From: Cinnamomum chago
Lineage: Eukaryota > Streptophyta > Magnoliopsida > Laurales > Lauraceae
Direction: 5' to 3'
Length of the DNA stretch: 64,000 nucleotides
Assembly (NCBI GenBank): GCA_038049695.1
Contig: CP142451.1
Location: 47,193,001 to 47,257,000 of the forward strand
The notes below the pieces were generated by a model that was not told the origin of the DNA, did no database searches, and saw only the letters and a program-made list of their open reading frames with translations. Of the stretch, positions 20,823 to 33,173 are shown piece by piece. The position numbers were made by a program, and so were the translations under genes. The number at the start of each line of letters is the position of its first letter. Positions within the stretch are counted from its first letter, which is position 1.

Positions 20823-21239
20823 GGATTATATTCGCGAATGAAACTGGTTGTACCTTCCGGTTCGTGTCTTCCAGCGGCCCGGATTGGGTTGTCGGGGACG
20901 TAACTTTCGATCCGCCCGTCGGATTCGCCAATATGATATACCGTTGGAAAGCTCGGGACGAGCAGATCGGCGGGGCAAACAGGCAAGCCCGTTTCGTGCC
21001 GCCGGCGGGGTCGGATTCGGCCATTCTCGATGCTGTATCCTCGGTTTTTTGCTCCCCGCTCCCCACGCCCATCGTTCCGACACCGGGAGCACGCACGTCG
21101 CCCCCATCGTGGCCCGGAATAGGGGATCGTGATGCCCAAGTGCCCCCTGCATAACTAAACAAAATAAAAAGTGTAATTGCGAGTGCCAAACGATCAGCGC
21201 CCAAGGAGGGAAGGCCGAAGTTGACTTCAAAAGCAAAAA

Positions 21240-21359
21240 GGGGGTGCAACACGAGGACTTCCCAGGAGGTCACCCATCCTAGTACTACTCTCGCCCAAGC
21301 ACGCTTATCTGCGGAGTTCTGATGGGATCCGGTGCATTAGCGCTGGTATGATCGCACCC
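21240..21359 (-). rRNA. 5S rRNA: 5S rRNA gene 40 (U52A)
   Basis: First U52A copy: box A reads AGATAAGCG. Upstream spacer standard. Confidence 0.96.
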
Positions 21360-21776
21360 GGATTATATTCGCGAATGAAACTGGTTGTACCTTCCGGTTC
21401 GTGTCTTCCAGCGGCCCGGATTGGGTTGTCGGGGACGTAACTTTCGATCCGCCCGTCGGATTCGCCAATATGATATACCGTTGGAAAGCTCGGGACGAGC
21501 AGATCGGCGGGGCAAACAGGCAAGCCCGTTTCGTGCCGCCGGCGGGGTCGGATTCGGCCATTCTCGATGCTGTATCCTCGGTTTTTTGCTCCCCGCTCCC
21601 CACGCCCATCGTTCCGACACCGGGAGCACGCACGTCGCCCCCATCGTGGCCCGGAATAGGGGATCGTGATGCCCAAGTGCCCCCTGCATAACTAAACAAA
21701 ATAAAAAGTGTAATTGCGAGTGCCAAACGATCAGCGCCCAAGGAGGGAAGGCCGAAGTTGACTTCAAAAGCAAAAA

Positions 21777-21896
21777 GGGGGTGCAACACGAGGACTTCCC
21801 AGGAGGTCACCCATCCTAGTACTACTCTCGCCCAAGCACGCTTAACTGCGGAGTTCTGATGGGATCCGGTGCATTAGCGCTGGTATGATCGCACCC
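21777..21896 (-). rRNA. 5S rRNA: 5S rRNA gene 41
   Basis: Consensus coding sequence. Upstream spacer standard. Confidence 0.98.
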
Positions 21897-22313
21897 GGAT
21901 TATATTCGCGAATGAAACTGGTTGTACCTTCCGGTTCGTGTCTTCCAGCGGCCCGGATTGGGTTGTCGGGGACGTAACTTTCGATCCGCCCGTCGGATTC
22001 GCCAATATGATATACCGTTGGAAAGCTCGGGACGAGCAGATCGGCGGGGCAAACAGGCAAGCCCGTTTCGTGCCGCCGGCGGGGTCGGATTCGGCCATTC
22101 TCGATGCTGTATCCTCGGTTTTTTGCTCCCCGCTCCCCACGCCCATCGTTCCGACACCGGGAGCACGCACGTCGCCCCCATCGTGGCCCGGAATAGGGGA
22201 TCGTGATGCCCAAGTGCCCCCTGCATAACTAAACAAAATAAAAAGTGTAATTGCGAGTGCCAAACGATCAGCGCCCAAGGAGGGAAGGCCGAAGTTGACT
22301 TCAAAAGCAAAAA

Positions 22314-22433
22314 GGGGGTGCAACACGAGGACTTCCCAGGAGGTCACCCATCCTAGTACTACTCTCGCCCAAGCACGCTTAACTGCGGAGTTCTGATGGG
22401 ATCCGGTGCATTAGCGCTGGTATGATCGCACCC
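22314..22433 (-). rRNA. 5S rRNA: 5S rRNA gene 42
   Basis: Consensus coding sequence. Upstream spacer has AAATAGG and GGCCCGAAAT; the pair recurs only right of gene 59. Confidence 0.98.
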
Positions 22434-22850
22434 GGATTATATTCGCGAATGAAACTGGTTGTACCTTCCGGTTCGTGTCTTCCAGCGGCCCGGATTGGGT
22501 TGTCGGGGACGTAACTTTCGATCCGCCCGTCGGATTCGCCAATATGATATACCGTTGGAAAGCTCGGGACGAGCAGATCGGCGGGGCAAATAGGCAAGCC
22601 CGTTTCGTGCCGCCGGCGGGGTCGGATTCGGCCATTCTCGATGCTGTATCCTCGGTTTTTTGCTCCCCGCTCCCCACGCCCATCGTTCCGACACCGGGAG
22701 CACGCACGTCGCCCCCATCGTGGCCCGAAATAGGGGATCGTGATGCCCAAGTGCCCCCTGCATAACTAAACAAAATAAAAAGTGTAATTGCGAGTGCCAA
22801 ACGATCAGCGCCCAAGGAGGGAAGGCCGAAGTTGACTTCAAAAGCAAAAA

Positions 22851-22970
22851 GGGGGTGCAACACGAGGACTTCCCAGGAGGTCACCCATCCTAGTACTACT
22901 CTCGCCCAAGCACGCTTAACTGCGGAGTTCTGATGGGATCCGGTGCATTAGCGCTGGTATGATCGCACCC
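22851..22970 (-). rRNA. 5S rRNA: 5S rRNA gene 43
   Basis: Consensus coding sequence. Upstream spacer has GATGCCGTA. Confidence 0.98.
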
Positions 22971-23387
22971 GGATTATATTCGCGAATGAAACTGGTTGTA
23001 CCTTCCGGTTCGTGTCTTCCAGCGGCCCGGATTGGGTTGTCGGGGACGTAACTTTCGATCCGCCCGTCGGATTCGCCAATATGATATACCGTTGGAAAGC
23101 TCGGGACGAGCAGATCGGCGGGGCAAACAGGCAAGCCCGTTTCGTGCCGCCGGCGGGGTCGGATTCGGCCATTCTCGATGCCGTATCCTCGGTTTTTTGC
23201 TCCCCGCTCCCCACGCCCATCGTTCCGACACCGGGAGCACGCACGTCGCCCCCATCGTGGCCCGGAATAGGGGATCGTGATGCCCAAGTGCCCCCTGCAT
23301 AACTAAACAAAATAAAAAGTGTAATTGCGAGTGCCAAACGATCAGCGCCCAAGGAGGGAAGGCCGAAGTTGACTTCAAAAGCAAAAA

Positions 23388-23507
23388 GGGGGTGCAACAC
23401 GAGGACTTCCCAGGAGGTCAATCATCCTAGTACTACTCTCGCCCAAGCACGCTTAACTGCGGAGTTCTGATGGGATTCGGTGCATTAGCGCTGGTATGAT
23501 CGCACCC
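23388..23507 (-). rRNA. 5S rRNA: 5S rRNA gene 44 (G31A, G86A, G87U)
   Basis: Triple allele, but the upstream spacer has AAACAGTC with GGGAGCAC, the form found right of gene 33 rather than 31, and the next gene is the helix I allele. This fits a two-unit deletion relative to genes 31-34. Confidence 0.95.
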
Positions 23508-23924
23508 GGATTATATTCGCGAATGAAACTGGTTGTACCTTCCGGTTCGTGTCTTCCAGCGGCCCGGATTGGGTTGTCGGGGACGTAACTTTCGATCCGC
23601 CCGTCGGATTCGCCAATATGATATACCGTTGGAAAGCTCGGGACGAGCAGATCGGCGGGGCAAACAGTCAAGCCCGTTTCGTGCCGCCGGCGGGGTCGGA
23701 TTCGGCCATTCTCGATGCTGTATCCTCGGTTTTTTGCTCCCCGCTCCCCACGCCCATCGTTCCGACACCGGGAGCACGCACGTCGCCCCCATCGTGGCCC
23801 GGAATAGGGGATCGTGATGCCCAAGTGCCCCCTGCATAACTAAACAAAATAAAAAGTGTAATTGCGAGTGCCAAACGATCAGCGCCCAAGGAGGGAAGGC
23901 CGAAGTTGACTTCAAAAGCAAAAA

Positions 23925-24044
23925 GGGGGTCTAACACGAGGACTTCCCAGGAGGTCACCCATCCTAGTACTACTCTCGCCCAAGCACGCTTAACTGCGGA
24001 GTTCTGATGGGATCCGGTGCATTAGCGCTGGTATGATCGCACCC
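23925..24044 (-). rRNA. 5S rRNA: 5S rRNA gene 45 (G113A, C114G)
   Basis: Helix I allele. Upstream spacer has private CGCCCTCATC at 24326. Confidence 0.95.
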
Positions 24045-24461
24045 GGATTATATTCGCGAATGAAACTGGTTGTACCTTCCGGTTCGTGTCTTCCAGCGGC
24101 CCGGATTGGGTTGTCGGGGACGTAACTTTCGATCCGCCCGTCGGATTCGCCAATATGATATACCGTTGGAAAGCTCGGGACGAGCAGATCGGCGGGGCAA
24201 ACAGGCAAGCCCGTTTCGTGCCGCCGGCGGGGTCGGATTCGGCCATTCTCGATGCTGTATCCTCGGTTTTTTGCTCCCCGCTCCCCACGCCCATCGTTCC
24301 GACACCGGGAGCACGCACGTCGCCCTCATCGTGGCCCGGAATAGGGGATCGTGATGCCCAAGTGCCCCCTGCATAACTAAACAAAATAAAAAGTGTAATT
24401 GCGAGTGCCAAACGATCAGCGCCCAAGGAGGGAAGGCCGAAGTTGACTTCAAAAGCAAAAA

Positions 24462-24581
24462 GGGGGTGCAACACGAGGACTTCCCAGGAGGTCACCCATC
24501 CTAGTACTACTCTCGCCCAAGCACGCTTAACTGCGGAGTTCTGATGGGATCCGGTGCATTAGCGCTGGTATGATCGCACCC
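24462..24581 (-). rRNA. 5S rRNA: 5S rRNA gene 46
   Basis: Consensus coding sequence. Upstream spacer has GGGTTTTCGG and private GACTACAAAA at 24986. Confidence 0.98.
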
Positions 24582-24998
24582 GGATTATATTCGCGAATGA
24601 AACTGGTTGTACCTTCCGGTTCGTGTCTTCCAGCGGCCCGGATTGGGTTTTCGGGGACGTAACTTTCGATCCGCCCGTCGGATTCGCCAATATGATATAC
24701 CGTTGGAAAGCTCGGGACGAGCAGATCGGCGGGGCAAACAGGCAAGCCCGTTTCGTGCCGCCGGCGGGGTCGGATTCGGCCATTCTCGATGCTGTATCCT
24801 CGGTTTTTTGCTCCCCGCTCCCCACGCCCATCGTTCCGACACCGGGAGCACGCACGTCGCCCCCATCGTGGCCCGGAATAGGGGATCGTGATGCCCAAGT
24901 GCCCCCTGCATAACTAAACAAAATAAAAAGTGTAATTGCGAGTGCCAAACGATCAGCGCCCAAGGAGGGAAGGCCGAAGTTGACTACAAAAGCAAAAA

Positions 24999-25118
24999 GG
25001 GGGTGCAACACGAGGACTTCCCAGGAGGTCACCCATCCTAGTACTACTCTCGCCCAAGCACGCTTAACTGCGGAGTTCTGATGGGATCCGGTGCATTAGC
25101 GCTGGTATGATCGCACCC
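24999..25118 (-). rRNA. 5S rRNA: 5S rRNA gene 47
   Basis: Consensus coding sequence. Upstream spacer standard. Confidence 0.98.
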
Positions 25119-25535
25119 GGATTATATTCGCGAATGAAACTGGTTGTACCTTCCGGTTCGTGTCTTCCAGCGGCCCGGATTGGGTTGTCGGGGACGTAAC
25201 TTTCGATCCGCCCGTCGGATTCGCCAATATGATATACCGTTGGAAAGCTCGGGACGAGCAGATCGGCGGGGCAAACAGGCAAGCCCGTTTCGTGCCGCCG
25301 GCGGGGTCGGATTCGGCCATTCTCGATGCTGTATCCTCGGTTTTTTGCTCCCCGCTCCCCACGCCCATCGTTCCGACACCGGGAGCACGCACGTCGCCCC
25401 CATCGTGGCCCGGAATAGGGGATCGTGATGCCCAAGTGCCCCCTGCATAACTAAACAAAATAAAAAGTGTAATTGCGAGTGCCAAACGATCAGCGCCCAA
25501 GGAGGGAAGGCCGAAGTTGACTTCAAAAGCAAAAA

Positions 25536-25655
25536 GGGGGTCTAACACGAGGACTTCCCAGGAGGTCACCCATCCTAGTACTACTCTCGCCCAAGCACGC
25601 TTAACTGCGGAGTTCTGATGGGATCCGGTGCATTAGCGCTGGTATGATCGCACCC
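25536..25655 (-). rRNA. 5S rRNA: 5S rRNA gene 48 (G113A, C114G)
   Basis: Helix I allele. Upstream spacer standard. Confidence 0.95.
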
Positions 25656-26072
25656 GGATTATATTCGCGAATGAAACTGGTTGTACCTTCCGGTTCGTGT
25701 CTTCCAGCGGCCCGGATTGGGTTGTCGGGGACGTAACTTTCGATCCGCCCGTCGGATTCGCCAATATGATATACCGTTGGAAAGCTCGGGACGAGCAGAT
25801 CGGCGGGGCAAACAGGCAAGCCCGTTTCGTGCCGCCGGCGGGGTCGGATTCGGCCATTCTCGATGCTGTATCCTCGGTTTTTTGCTCCCCGCTCCCCACG
25901 CCCATCGTTCCGACACCGGGAGCACGCACGTCGCCCCCATCGTGGCCCGGAATAGGGGATCGTGATGCCCAAGTGCCCCCTGCATAACTAAACAAAATAA
26001 AAAGTGTAATTGCGAGTGCCAAACGATCAGCGCCCAAGGAGGGAAGGCCGAAGTTGACTTCAAAAGCAAAAA

Positions 26073-26192
26073 GGGGGTGCAACACGAGGACTTCCCAGGA
26101 GGTCACCCATCCTAGTACTACTCTCGCCCAAGCACGCTTAACTGCGGAGTTCTGATGGGATCCGGTGCATTAGCGCTGGTATGATCGCACCC
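26073..26192 (-). rRNA. 5S rRNA: 5S rRNA gene 49
   Basis: Consensus coding sequence. Upstream spacer standard. Confidence 0.98.
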
Positions 26193-26609
26193 GGATTATA
26201 TTCGCGAATGAAACTGGTTGTACCTTCCGGTTCGTGTCTTCCAGCGGCCCGGATTGGGTTGTCGGGGACGTAACTTTCGATCCGCCCGTCGGATTCGCCA
26301 ATATGATATACCGTTGGAAAGCTCGGGACGAGCAGATCGGCGGGGCAAACAGGCAAGCCCGTTTCGTGCCGCCGGCGGGGTCGGATTCGGCCATTCTCGA
26401 TGCTGTATCCTCGGTTTTTTGCTCCCCGCTCCCCACGCCCATCGTTCCGACACCGGGAGCACGCACGTCGCCCCCATCGTGGCCCGGAATAGGGGATCGT
26501 GATGCCCAAGTGCCCCCTGCATAACTAAACAAAATAAAAAGTGTAATTGCGAGTGCCAAACGATCAGCGCCCAAGGAGGGAAGGCCGAAGTTGACTTCAA
26601 AAGCAAAAA

Positions 26610-26729
26610 GGGGGTGCAACACGAGGACTTCCCAGGAGGTCACCCATCCTAGTACTACTCTCGCCCAAGCACGCTTAACTGCGGAGTTCTGATGGGATCC
26701 GGTGCATTAGCGCTGGTATGATCGCACCC
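26610..26729 (-). rRNA. 5S rRNA: 5S rRNA gene 50
   Basis: Consensus coding sequence. Upstream spacer has private AAAGAGG at about 26887. Confidence 0.98.
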
Positions 26730-27146
26730 GGATTATATTCGCGAATGAAACTGGTTGTACCTTCCGGTTCGTGTCTTCCAGCGGCCCGGATTGGGTTGTC
26801 GGGGACGTAACTTTCGATCCGCCCGTCGGATTCGCCAATATGATATACCGTTGGAAAGCTCGGGACGAGCAGATCGGCGGGGCAAAGAGGCAAGCCCGTT
26901 TCGTGCCGCCGGCGGGGTCGGATTCGGCCATTCTCGATGCTGTATCCTCGGTTTTTTGCTCCCCGCTCCCCACGCCCATCGTTCCGACACCGGGAGCACG
27001 CACGTCGCCCCCATCGTGGCCCGGAATAGGGGATCGTGATGCCCAAGTGCCCCCTGCATAACTAAACAAAATAAAAAGTGTAATTGCGAGTGCCAAACGA
27101 TCAGCGCCCAAGGAGGGAAGGCCGAAGTTGACTTCAAAAGCAAAAA

Positions 27147-27266
27147 GGGGGTGCAACACGAGGACTTCCCAGGAGGTCACCCATCCTAGTACTACTCTCG
27201 CCCAAGCACGCTTATCTGCGGAGTTCTGATGGGATCCGGTGCATTAGCGCTGGTATGATCGCACCC
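27147..27266 (-). rRNA. 5S rRNA: 5S rRNA gene 51 (U52A)
   Basis: Box A allele U52A. Upstream spacer standard. Confidence 0.96.
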
Positions 27267-27683
27267 GGATTATATTCGCGAATGAAACTGGTTGTACCTT
27301 CCGGTTCGTGTCTTCCAGCGGCCCGGATTGGGTTGTCGGGGACGTAACTTTCGATCCGCCCGTCGGATTCGCCAATATGATATACCGTTGGAAAGCTCGG
27401 GACGAGCAGATCGGCGGGGCAAACAGGCAAGCCCGTTTCGTGCCGCCGGCGGGGTCGGATTCGGCCATTCTCGATGCTGTATCCTCGGTTTTTTGCTCCC
27501 CGCTCCCCACGCCCATCGTTCCGACACCGGGAGCACGCACGTCGCCCCCATCGTGGCCCGGAATAGGGGATCGTGATGCCCAAGTGCCCCCTGCATAACT
27601 AAACAAAATAAAAAGTGTAATTGCGAGTGCCAAACGATCAGCGCCCAAGGAGGGAAGGCCGAAGTTGACTTCAAAAGCAAAAA

Positions 27684-27803
27684 GGGGGTGCAACACGAGG
27701 ACTTCCCAGGAGGTCACCCATCCTAGTACTACTCTCGCCCAAGCACGCTTAACTGCGGAGTTCCGATGGGATCCGGTGCATTAGCGCTGGTATGATCGCA
27801 CCC
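27684..27803 (-). rRNA. 5S rRNA: 5S rRNA gene 52 (A40G)
   Basis: A40G (plus-strand C at 27764), shared only with gene 56. Upstream spacer has private AAAAGGAAAAAG at about 28215, next to the terminator of gene 53. Confidence 0.96.
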
Positions 27804-28220
27804 GGATTATATTCGCGAATGAAACTGGTTGTACCTTCCGGTTCGTGTCTTCCAGCGGCCCGGATTGGGTTGTCGGGGACGTAACTTTCGATCCGCCCGT
27901 CGGATTCGCCAATATGATATACCGTTGGAAAGCTCGGGACGAGCAGATCGGCGGGGCAAACAGGCAAGCCCGTTTCGTGCCGCCGGCGGGGTCGGATTCG
28001 GCCATTCTCGATGCTGTATCCTCGGTTTTTTGCTCCCCGCTCCCCACGCCCATCGTTCCGACACCGGGAGCACGCACGTCGCCCCCATCGTGGCCCGGAA
28101 TAGGGGATCGTGATGCCCAAGTGCCCCCTGCATAACTAAACAAAATAAAAAGTGTAATTGCGAGTGCCAAACGATCAGCGCCCAAGGAGGGAAGGCCGAA
28201 GTTGACTTCAAAAGGAAAAA

Positions 28221-28340
28221 GGGGGTGCAACACGAGGACTTCCCAGGAGGTCACCCATCCTAGTACTACTCTCGCCCAAGCACGCTTAACTGCGGAGTTC
28301 TGATGGGATCCGGTGCATTAGCGCTGGTATGATCGCACCC
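28221..28340 (-). rRNA. 5S rRNA: 5S rRNA gene 53
   Basis: Consensus coding sequence. Upstream spacer combines GTGTTCC at 28386 with AAATAGG, a combination otherwise seen only right of gene 67. Confidence 0.98.
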
Positions 28341-28757
28341 GGATTATATTCGCGAATGAAACTGGTTGTACCTTCCGGTTCGTGTGTTCCAGCGGCCCGG
28401 ATTGGGTTGTCGGGGACGTAACTTTCGATCCGCCCGTCGGATTCGCCAATATGATATACCGTTGGAAAGCTCGGGACGAGCAGATCGGCGGGGCAAATAG
28501 GCAAGCCCGTTTCGTGCCGCCGGCGGGGTCGGATTCGGCCATTCTCGATGCTGTATCCTCGGTTTTTTGCTCCCCGCTCCCCACGCCCATCGTTCCGACA
28601 CCGGGAGCACGCACGTCGCCCCCATCGTGGCCCGGAATAGGGGATCGTGATGCCCAAGTGCCCCCTGCATAACTAAACAAAATAAAAAGTGTAATTGCGA
28701 GTGCCAAACGATCAGCGCCCAAGGAGGGAAGGCCGAAGTTGACTTCAAAAGCAAAAA

Positions 28758-28877
28758 GGGGGTGCAACACGAGGACTTCCCAGGAGGTCACCCATCCTAG
28801 TACTACTCTCGCCCAAGCACGCTTATCTGCGGAGTTCTGATGGGATCCGGTGCATTAGCGCTGGTATGATCGCACCC
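28758..28877 (-). rRNA. 5S rRNA: 5S rRNA gene 54 (U52A)
   Basis: Box A allele U52A. Upstream spacer standard. Confidence 0.96.
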
Positions 28878-29294
28878 GGATTATATTCGCGAATGAAACT
28901 GGTTGTACCTTCCGGTTCGTGTCTTCCAGCGGCCCGGATTGGGTTGTCGGGGACGTAACTTTCGATCCGCCCGTCGGATTCGCCAATATGATATACCGTT
29001 GGAAAGCTCGGGACGAGCAGATCGGCGGGGCAAACAGGCAAGCCCGTTTCGTGCCGCCGGCGGGGTCGGATTCGGCCATTCTCGATGCTGTATCCTCGGT
29101 TTTTTGCTCCCCGCTCCCCACGCCCATCGTTCCGACACCGGGAGCACGCACGTCGCCCCCATCGTGGCCCGGAATAGGGGATCGTGATGCCCAAGTGCCC
29201 CCTGCATAACTAAACAAAATAAAAAGTGTAATTGCGAGTGCCAAACGATCAGCGCCCAAGGAGGGAAGGCCGAAGTTGACTTCAAAAGCAAAAA

Positions 29295-29414
29295 GGGGGT
29301 GCAACACGAGGACTTCCCAGGAGGTCACCCATCCTAGTACTACTCTCGCCCAAGCACGCTTAACTGCGGAGTTCTGATGGGATCCGGTGCATTAGCGCTG
29401 GTATGATCGCACCC
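29295..29414 (-). rRNA. 5S rRNA: 5S rRNA gene 55
   Basis: Consensus coding sequence. Upstream spacer has AAATAGG. Confidence 0.98.
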
Positions 29415-29831
29415 GGATTATATTCGCGAATGAAACTGGTTGTACCTTCCGGTTCGTGTCTTCCAGCGGCCCGGATTGGGTTGTCGGGGACGTAACTTTC
29501 GATCCGCCCGTCGGATTCGCCAATATGATATACCGTTGGAAAGCTCGGGACGAGCAGATCGGCGGGGCAAATAGGCAAGCCCGTTTCGTGCCGCCGGCGG
29601 GGTCGGATTCGGCCATTCTCGATGCTGTATCCTCGGTTTTTTGCTCCCCGCTCCCCACGCCCATCGTTCCGACACCGGGAGCACGCACGTCGCCCCCATC
29701 GTGGCCCGGAATAGGGGATCGTGATGCCCAAGTGCCCCCTGCATAACTAAACAAAATAAAAAGTGTAATTGCGAGTGCCAAACGATCAGCGCCCAAGGAG
29801 GGAAGGCCGAAGTTGACTTCAAAAGCAAAAA

Positions 29832-29951
29832 GGGGGTGCAACACGAGGACTTCCCAGGAGGTCACCCATCCTAGTACTACTCTCGCCCAAGCACGCTTAA
29901 CTGCGGAGTTCCGATGGGATCCGGTGCATTAGCGCTGGTATGATCGCACCC
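29832..29951 (-). rRNA. 5S rRNA: 5S rRNA gene 56 (A40G)
   Basis: A40G, as gene 52 four units earlier. Upstream spacer standard. Confidence 0.96.
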
Positions 29952-30368
29952 GGATTATATTCGCGAATGAAACTGGTTGTACCTTCCGGTTCGTGTCTTC
30001 CAGCGGCCCGGATTGGGTTGTCGGGGACGTAACTTTCGATCCGCCCGTCGGATTCGCCAATATGATATACCGTTGGAAAGCTCGGGACGAGCAGATCGGC
30101 GGGGCAAACAGGCAAGCCCGTTTCGTGCCGCCGGCGGGGTCGGATTCGGCCATTCTCGATGCTGTATCCTCGGTTTTTTGCTCCCCGCTCCCCACGCCCA
30201 TCGTTCCGACACCGGGAGCACGCACGTCGCCCCCATCGTGGCCCGGAATAGGGGATCGTGATGCCCAAGTGCCCCCTGCATAACTAAACAAAATAAAAAG
30301 TGTAATTGCGAGTGCCAAACGATCAGCGCCCAAGGAGGGAAGGCCGAAGTTGACTTCAAAAGCAAAAA

Positions 30369-30488
30369 GGGGGTGCAACACGAGGACTTCCCAGGAGGTC
30401 ACCCATCCTAGTACTACTCTCGCCCAAGCACGCTTATCTGCGGAGTTCTGATGGGATCCGGTGCATTAGCGCTGGTATGATCGCACCC
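30369..30488 (-). rRNA. 5S rRNA: 5S rRNA gene 57 (U52A)
   Basis: Box A allele U52A; counterpart of gene 40 in the 17-unit repeat. Upstream spacer standard. Confidence 0.96.
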
Positions 30489-30905
30489 GGATTATATTCG
30501 CGAATGAAACTGGTTGTACCTTCCGGTTCGTGTCTTCCAGCGGCCCGGATTGGGTTGTCGGGGACGTAACTTTCGATCCGCCCGTCGGATTCGCCAATAT
30601 GATATACCGTTGGAAAGCTCGGGACGAGCAGATCGGCGGGGCAAACAGGCAAGCCCGTTTCGTGCCGCCGGCGGGGTCGGATTCGGCCATTCTCGATGCT
30701 GTATCCTCGGTTTTTTGCTCCCCGCTCCCCACGCCCATCGTTCCGACACCGGGAGCACGCACGTCGCCCCCATCGTGGCCCGGAATAGGGGATCGTGATG
30801 CCCAAGTGCCCCCTGCATAACTAAACAAAATAAAAAGTGTAATTGCGAGTGCCAAACGATCAGCGCCCAAGGAGGGAAGGCCGAAGTTGACTTCAAAAGC
30901 AAAAA

Positions 30906-31025
30906 GGGGGTGCAACACGAGGACTTCCCAGGAGGTCACCCATCCTAGTACTACTCTCGCCCAAGCACGCTTAACTGCGGAGTTCTGATGGGATCCGGTG
31001 CATTAGCGCTGGTATGATCGCACCC
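30906..31025 (-). rRNA. 5S rRNA: 5S rRNA gene 58
   Basis: Consensus coding sequence. Upstream spacer standard. Confidence 0.98.
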
Positions 31026-31442
31026 GGATTATATTCGCGAATGAAACTGGTTGTACCTTCCGGTTCGTGTCTTCCAGCGGCCCGGATTGGGTTGTCGGGG
31101 ACGTAACTTTCGATCCGCCCGTCGGATTCGCCAATATGATATACCGTTGGAAAGCTCGGGACGAGCAGATCGGCGGGGCAAACAGGCAAGCCCGTTTCGT
31201 GCCGCCGGCGGGGTCGGATTCGGCCATTCTCGATGCTGTATCCTCGGTTTTTTGCTCCCCGCTCCCCACGCCCATCGTTCCGACACCGGGAGCACGCACG
31301 TCGCCCCCATCGTGGCCCGGAATAGGGGATCGTGATGCCCAAGTGCCCCCTGCATAACTAAACAAAATAAAAAGTGTAATTGCGAGTGCCAAACGATCAG
31401 CGCCCAAGGAGGGAAGGCCGAAGTTGACTTCAAAAGCAAAAA

Positions 31443-31562
31443 GGGGGTGCAACACGAGGACTTCCCAGGAGGTCACCCATCCTAGTACTACTCTCGCCCA
31501 AGCACGCTTAACTGCGGAGTTCTGATGGGATCCGGTGCATTAGCGCTGGTATGATCGCACCC
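31443..31562 (-). rRNA. 5S rRNA: 5S rRNA gene 59
   Basis: Consensus coding sequence. Upstream spacer has AAATAGG and GGCCCGAAAT, as gene 42. Confidence 0.98.
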
Positions 31563-31979
31563 GGATTATATTCGCGAATGAAACTGGTTGTACCTTCCGG
31601 TTCGTGTCTTCCAGCGGCCCGGATTGGGTTGTCGGGGACGTAACTTTCGATCCGCCCGTCGGATTCGCCAATATGATATACCGTTGGAAAGCTCGGGACG
31701 AGCAGATCGGCGGGGCAAATAGGCAAGCCCGTTTCGTGCCGCCGGCGGGGTCGGATTCGGCCATTCTCGATGCTGTATCCTCGGTTTTTTGCTCCCCGCT
31801 CCCCACGCCCATCGTTCCGACACCGGGAGCACGCACGTCGCCCCCATCGTGGCCCGAAATAGGGGATCGTGATGCCCAAGTGCCCCCTGCATAACTAAAC
31901 AAAATAAAAAGTGTAATTGCGAGTGCCAAACGATCAGCGCCCAAGGAGGGAAGGCCGAAGTTGACTTCAAAAGCAAAAA

Positions 31980-32099
31980 GGGGGTGCAACACGAGGACTT
32001 CCCAGGAGGTCACCCATCCTAGTACTACTCTCGCCCAAGCACGCTTAACTGCGGAGTTCTGATGGGATCCGGTGCATTAGCGCTGGTATGATCGCACCC
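31980..32099 (-). rRNA. 5S rRNA: 5S rRNA gene 60
   Basis: Consensus coding sequence. Upstream spacer has GATGCCGTA. Confidence 0.98.
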
Positions 32100-32516
32100 G
32101 GATTATATTCGCGAATGAAACTGGTTGTACCTTCCGGTTCGTGTCTTCCAGCGGCCCGGATTGGGTTGTCGGGGACGTAACTTTCGATCCGCCCGTCGGA
32201 TTCGCCAATATGATATACCGTTGGAAAGCTCGGGACGAGCAGATCGGCGGGGCAAACAGGCAAGCCCGTTTCGTGCCGCCGGCGGGGTCGGATTCGGCCA
32301 TTCTCGATGCCGTATCCTCGGTTTTTTGCTCCCCGCTCCCCACGCCCATCGTTCCGACACCGGGAGCACGCACGTCGCCCCCATCGTGGCCCGGAATAGG
32401 GGATCGTGATGCCCAAGTGCCCCCTGCATAACTAAACAAAATAAAAAGTGTAATTGCGAGTGCCAAACGATCAGCGCCCAAGGAGGGAAGGCCGAAGTTG
32501 ACTTCAAAAGCAAAAA

Positions 32517-32636
32517 GGGGGTGCAACACGAGGACTTCCCAGGAGGTCAATCATCCTAGTACTACTCTCGCCCAAGCACGCTTAACTGCGGAGTTCTGAT
32601 GGGATTCGGTGCATTAGCGCTGGTATGATCGCACCC
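32517..32636 (-). rRNA. 5S rRNA: 5S rRNA gene 61 (G31A, G86A, G87U)
   Basis: Triple allele. Upstream spacer has AAACAGTC with GGGAGCAC, as gene 44. Confidence 0.95.
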
Positions 32637-33053
32637 GGATTATATTCGCGAATGAAACTGGTTGTACCTTCCGGTTCGTGTCTTCCAGCGGCCCGGATTG
32701 GGTTGTCGGGGACGTAACTTTCGATCCGCCCGTCGGATTCGCCAATATGATATACCGTTGGAAAGCTCGGGACGAGCAGATCGGCGGGGCAAACAGTCAA
32801 GCCCGTTTCGTGCCGCCGGCGGGGTCGGATTCGGCCATTCTCGATGCTGTATCCTCGGTTTTTTGCTCCCCGCTCCCCACGCCCATCGTTCCGACACCGG
32901 GAGCACGCACGTCGCCCCCATCGTGGCCCGGAATAGGGGATCGTGATGCCCAAGTGCCCCCTGCATAACTAAACAAAATAAAAAGTGTAATTGCGAGTGC
33001 CAAACGATCAGCGCCCAAGGAGGGAAGGCCGAAGTTGACTTCAAAAGCAAAAA

Positions 33054-33173
33054 GGGGGTCTAACACGAGGACTTCCCAGGAGGTCACCCATCCTAGTACT
33101 ACTCTCGCCCAAGCACGCTTAACTGCGGAGTTCTGATGGGATCCGGTGCATTAGCGCTGGTATGATCGCACCC
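33054..33173 (-). rRNA. 5S rRNA: 5S rRNA gene 62 (G113A, C114G)
   Basis: Helix I allele. Upstream spacer standard. Confidence 0.95.

Larger units (their letters stand above)
21240..26609. repeat. Higher-order block C, copy 1 (10 units)
   Basis: Matches 30369-35738 at 9129 bp (17 units). Shared order: U52A gene, AAATAGG with GGCCCGAAAT, GATGCCGTA, triple allele with AAACAGTC, helix I allele, GGGTTTTCGG, helix I allele. Private changes at 24326 and 24986 are in this copy only. Confidence 0.83.
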
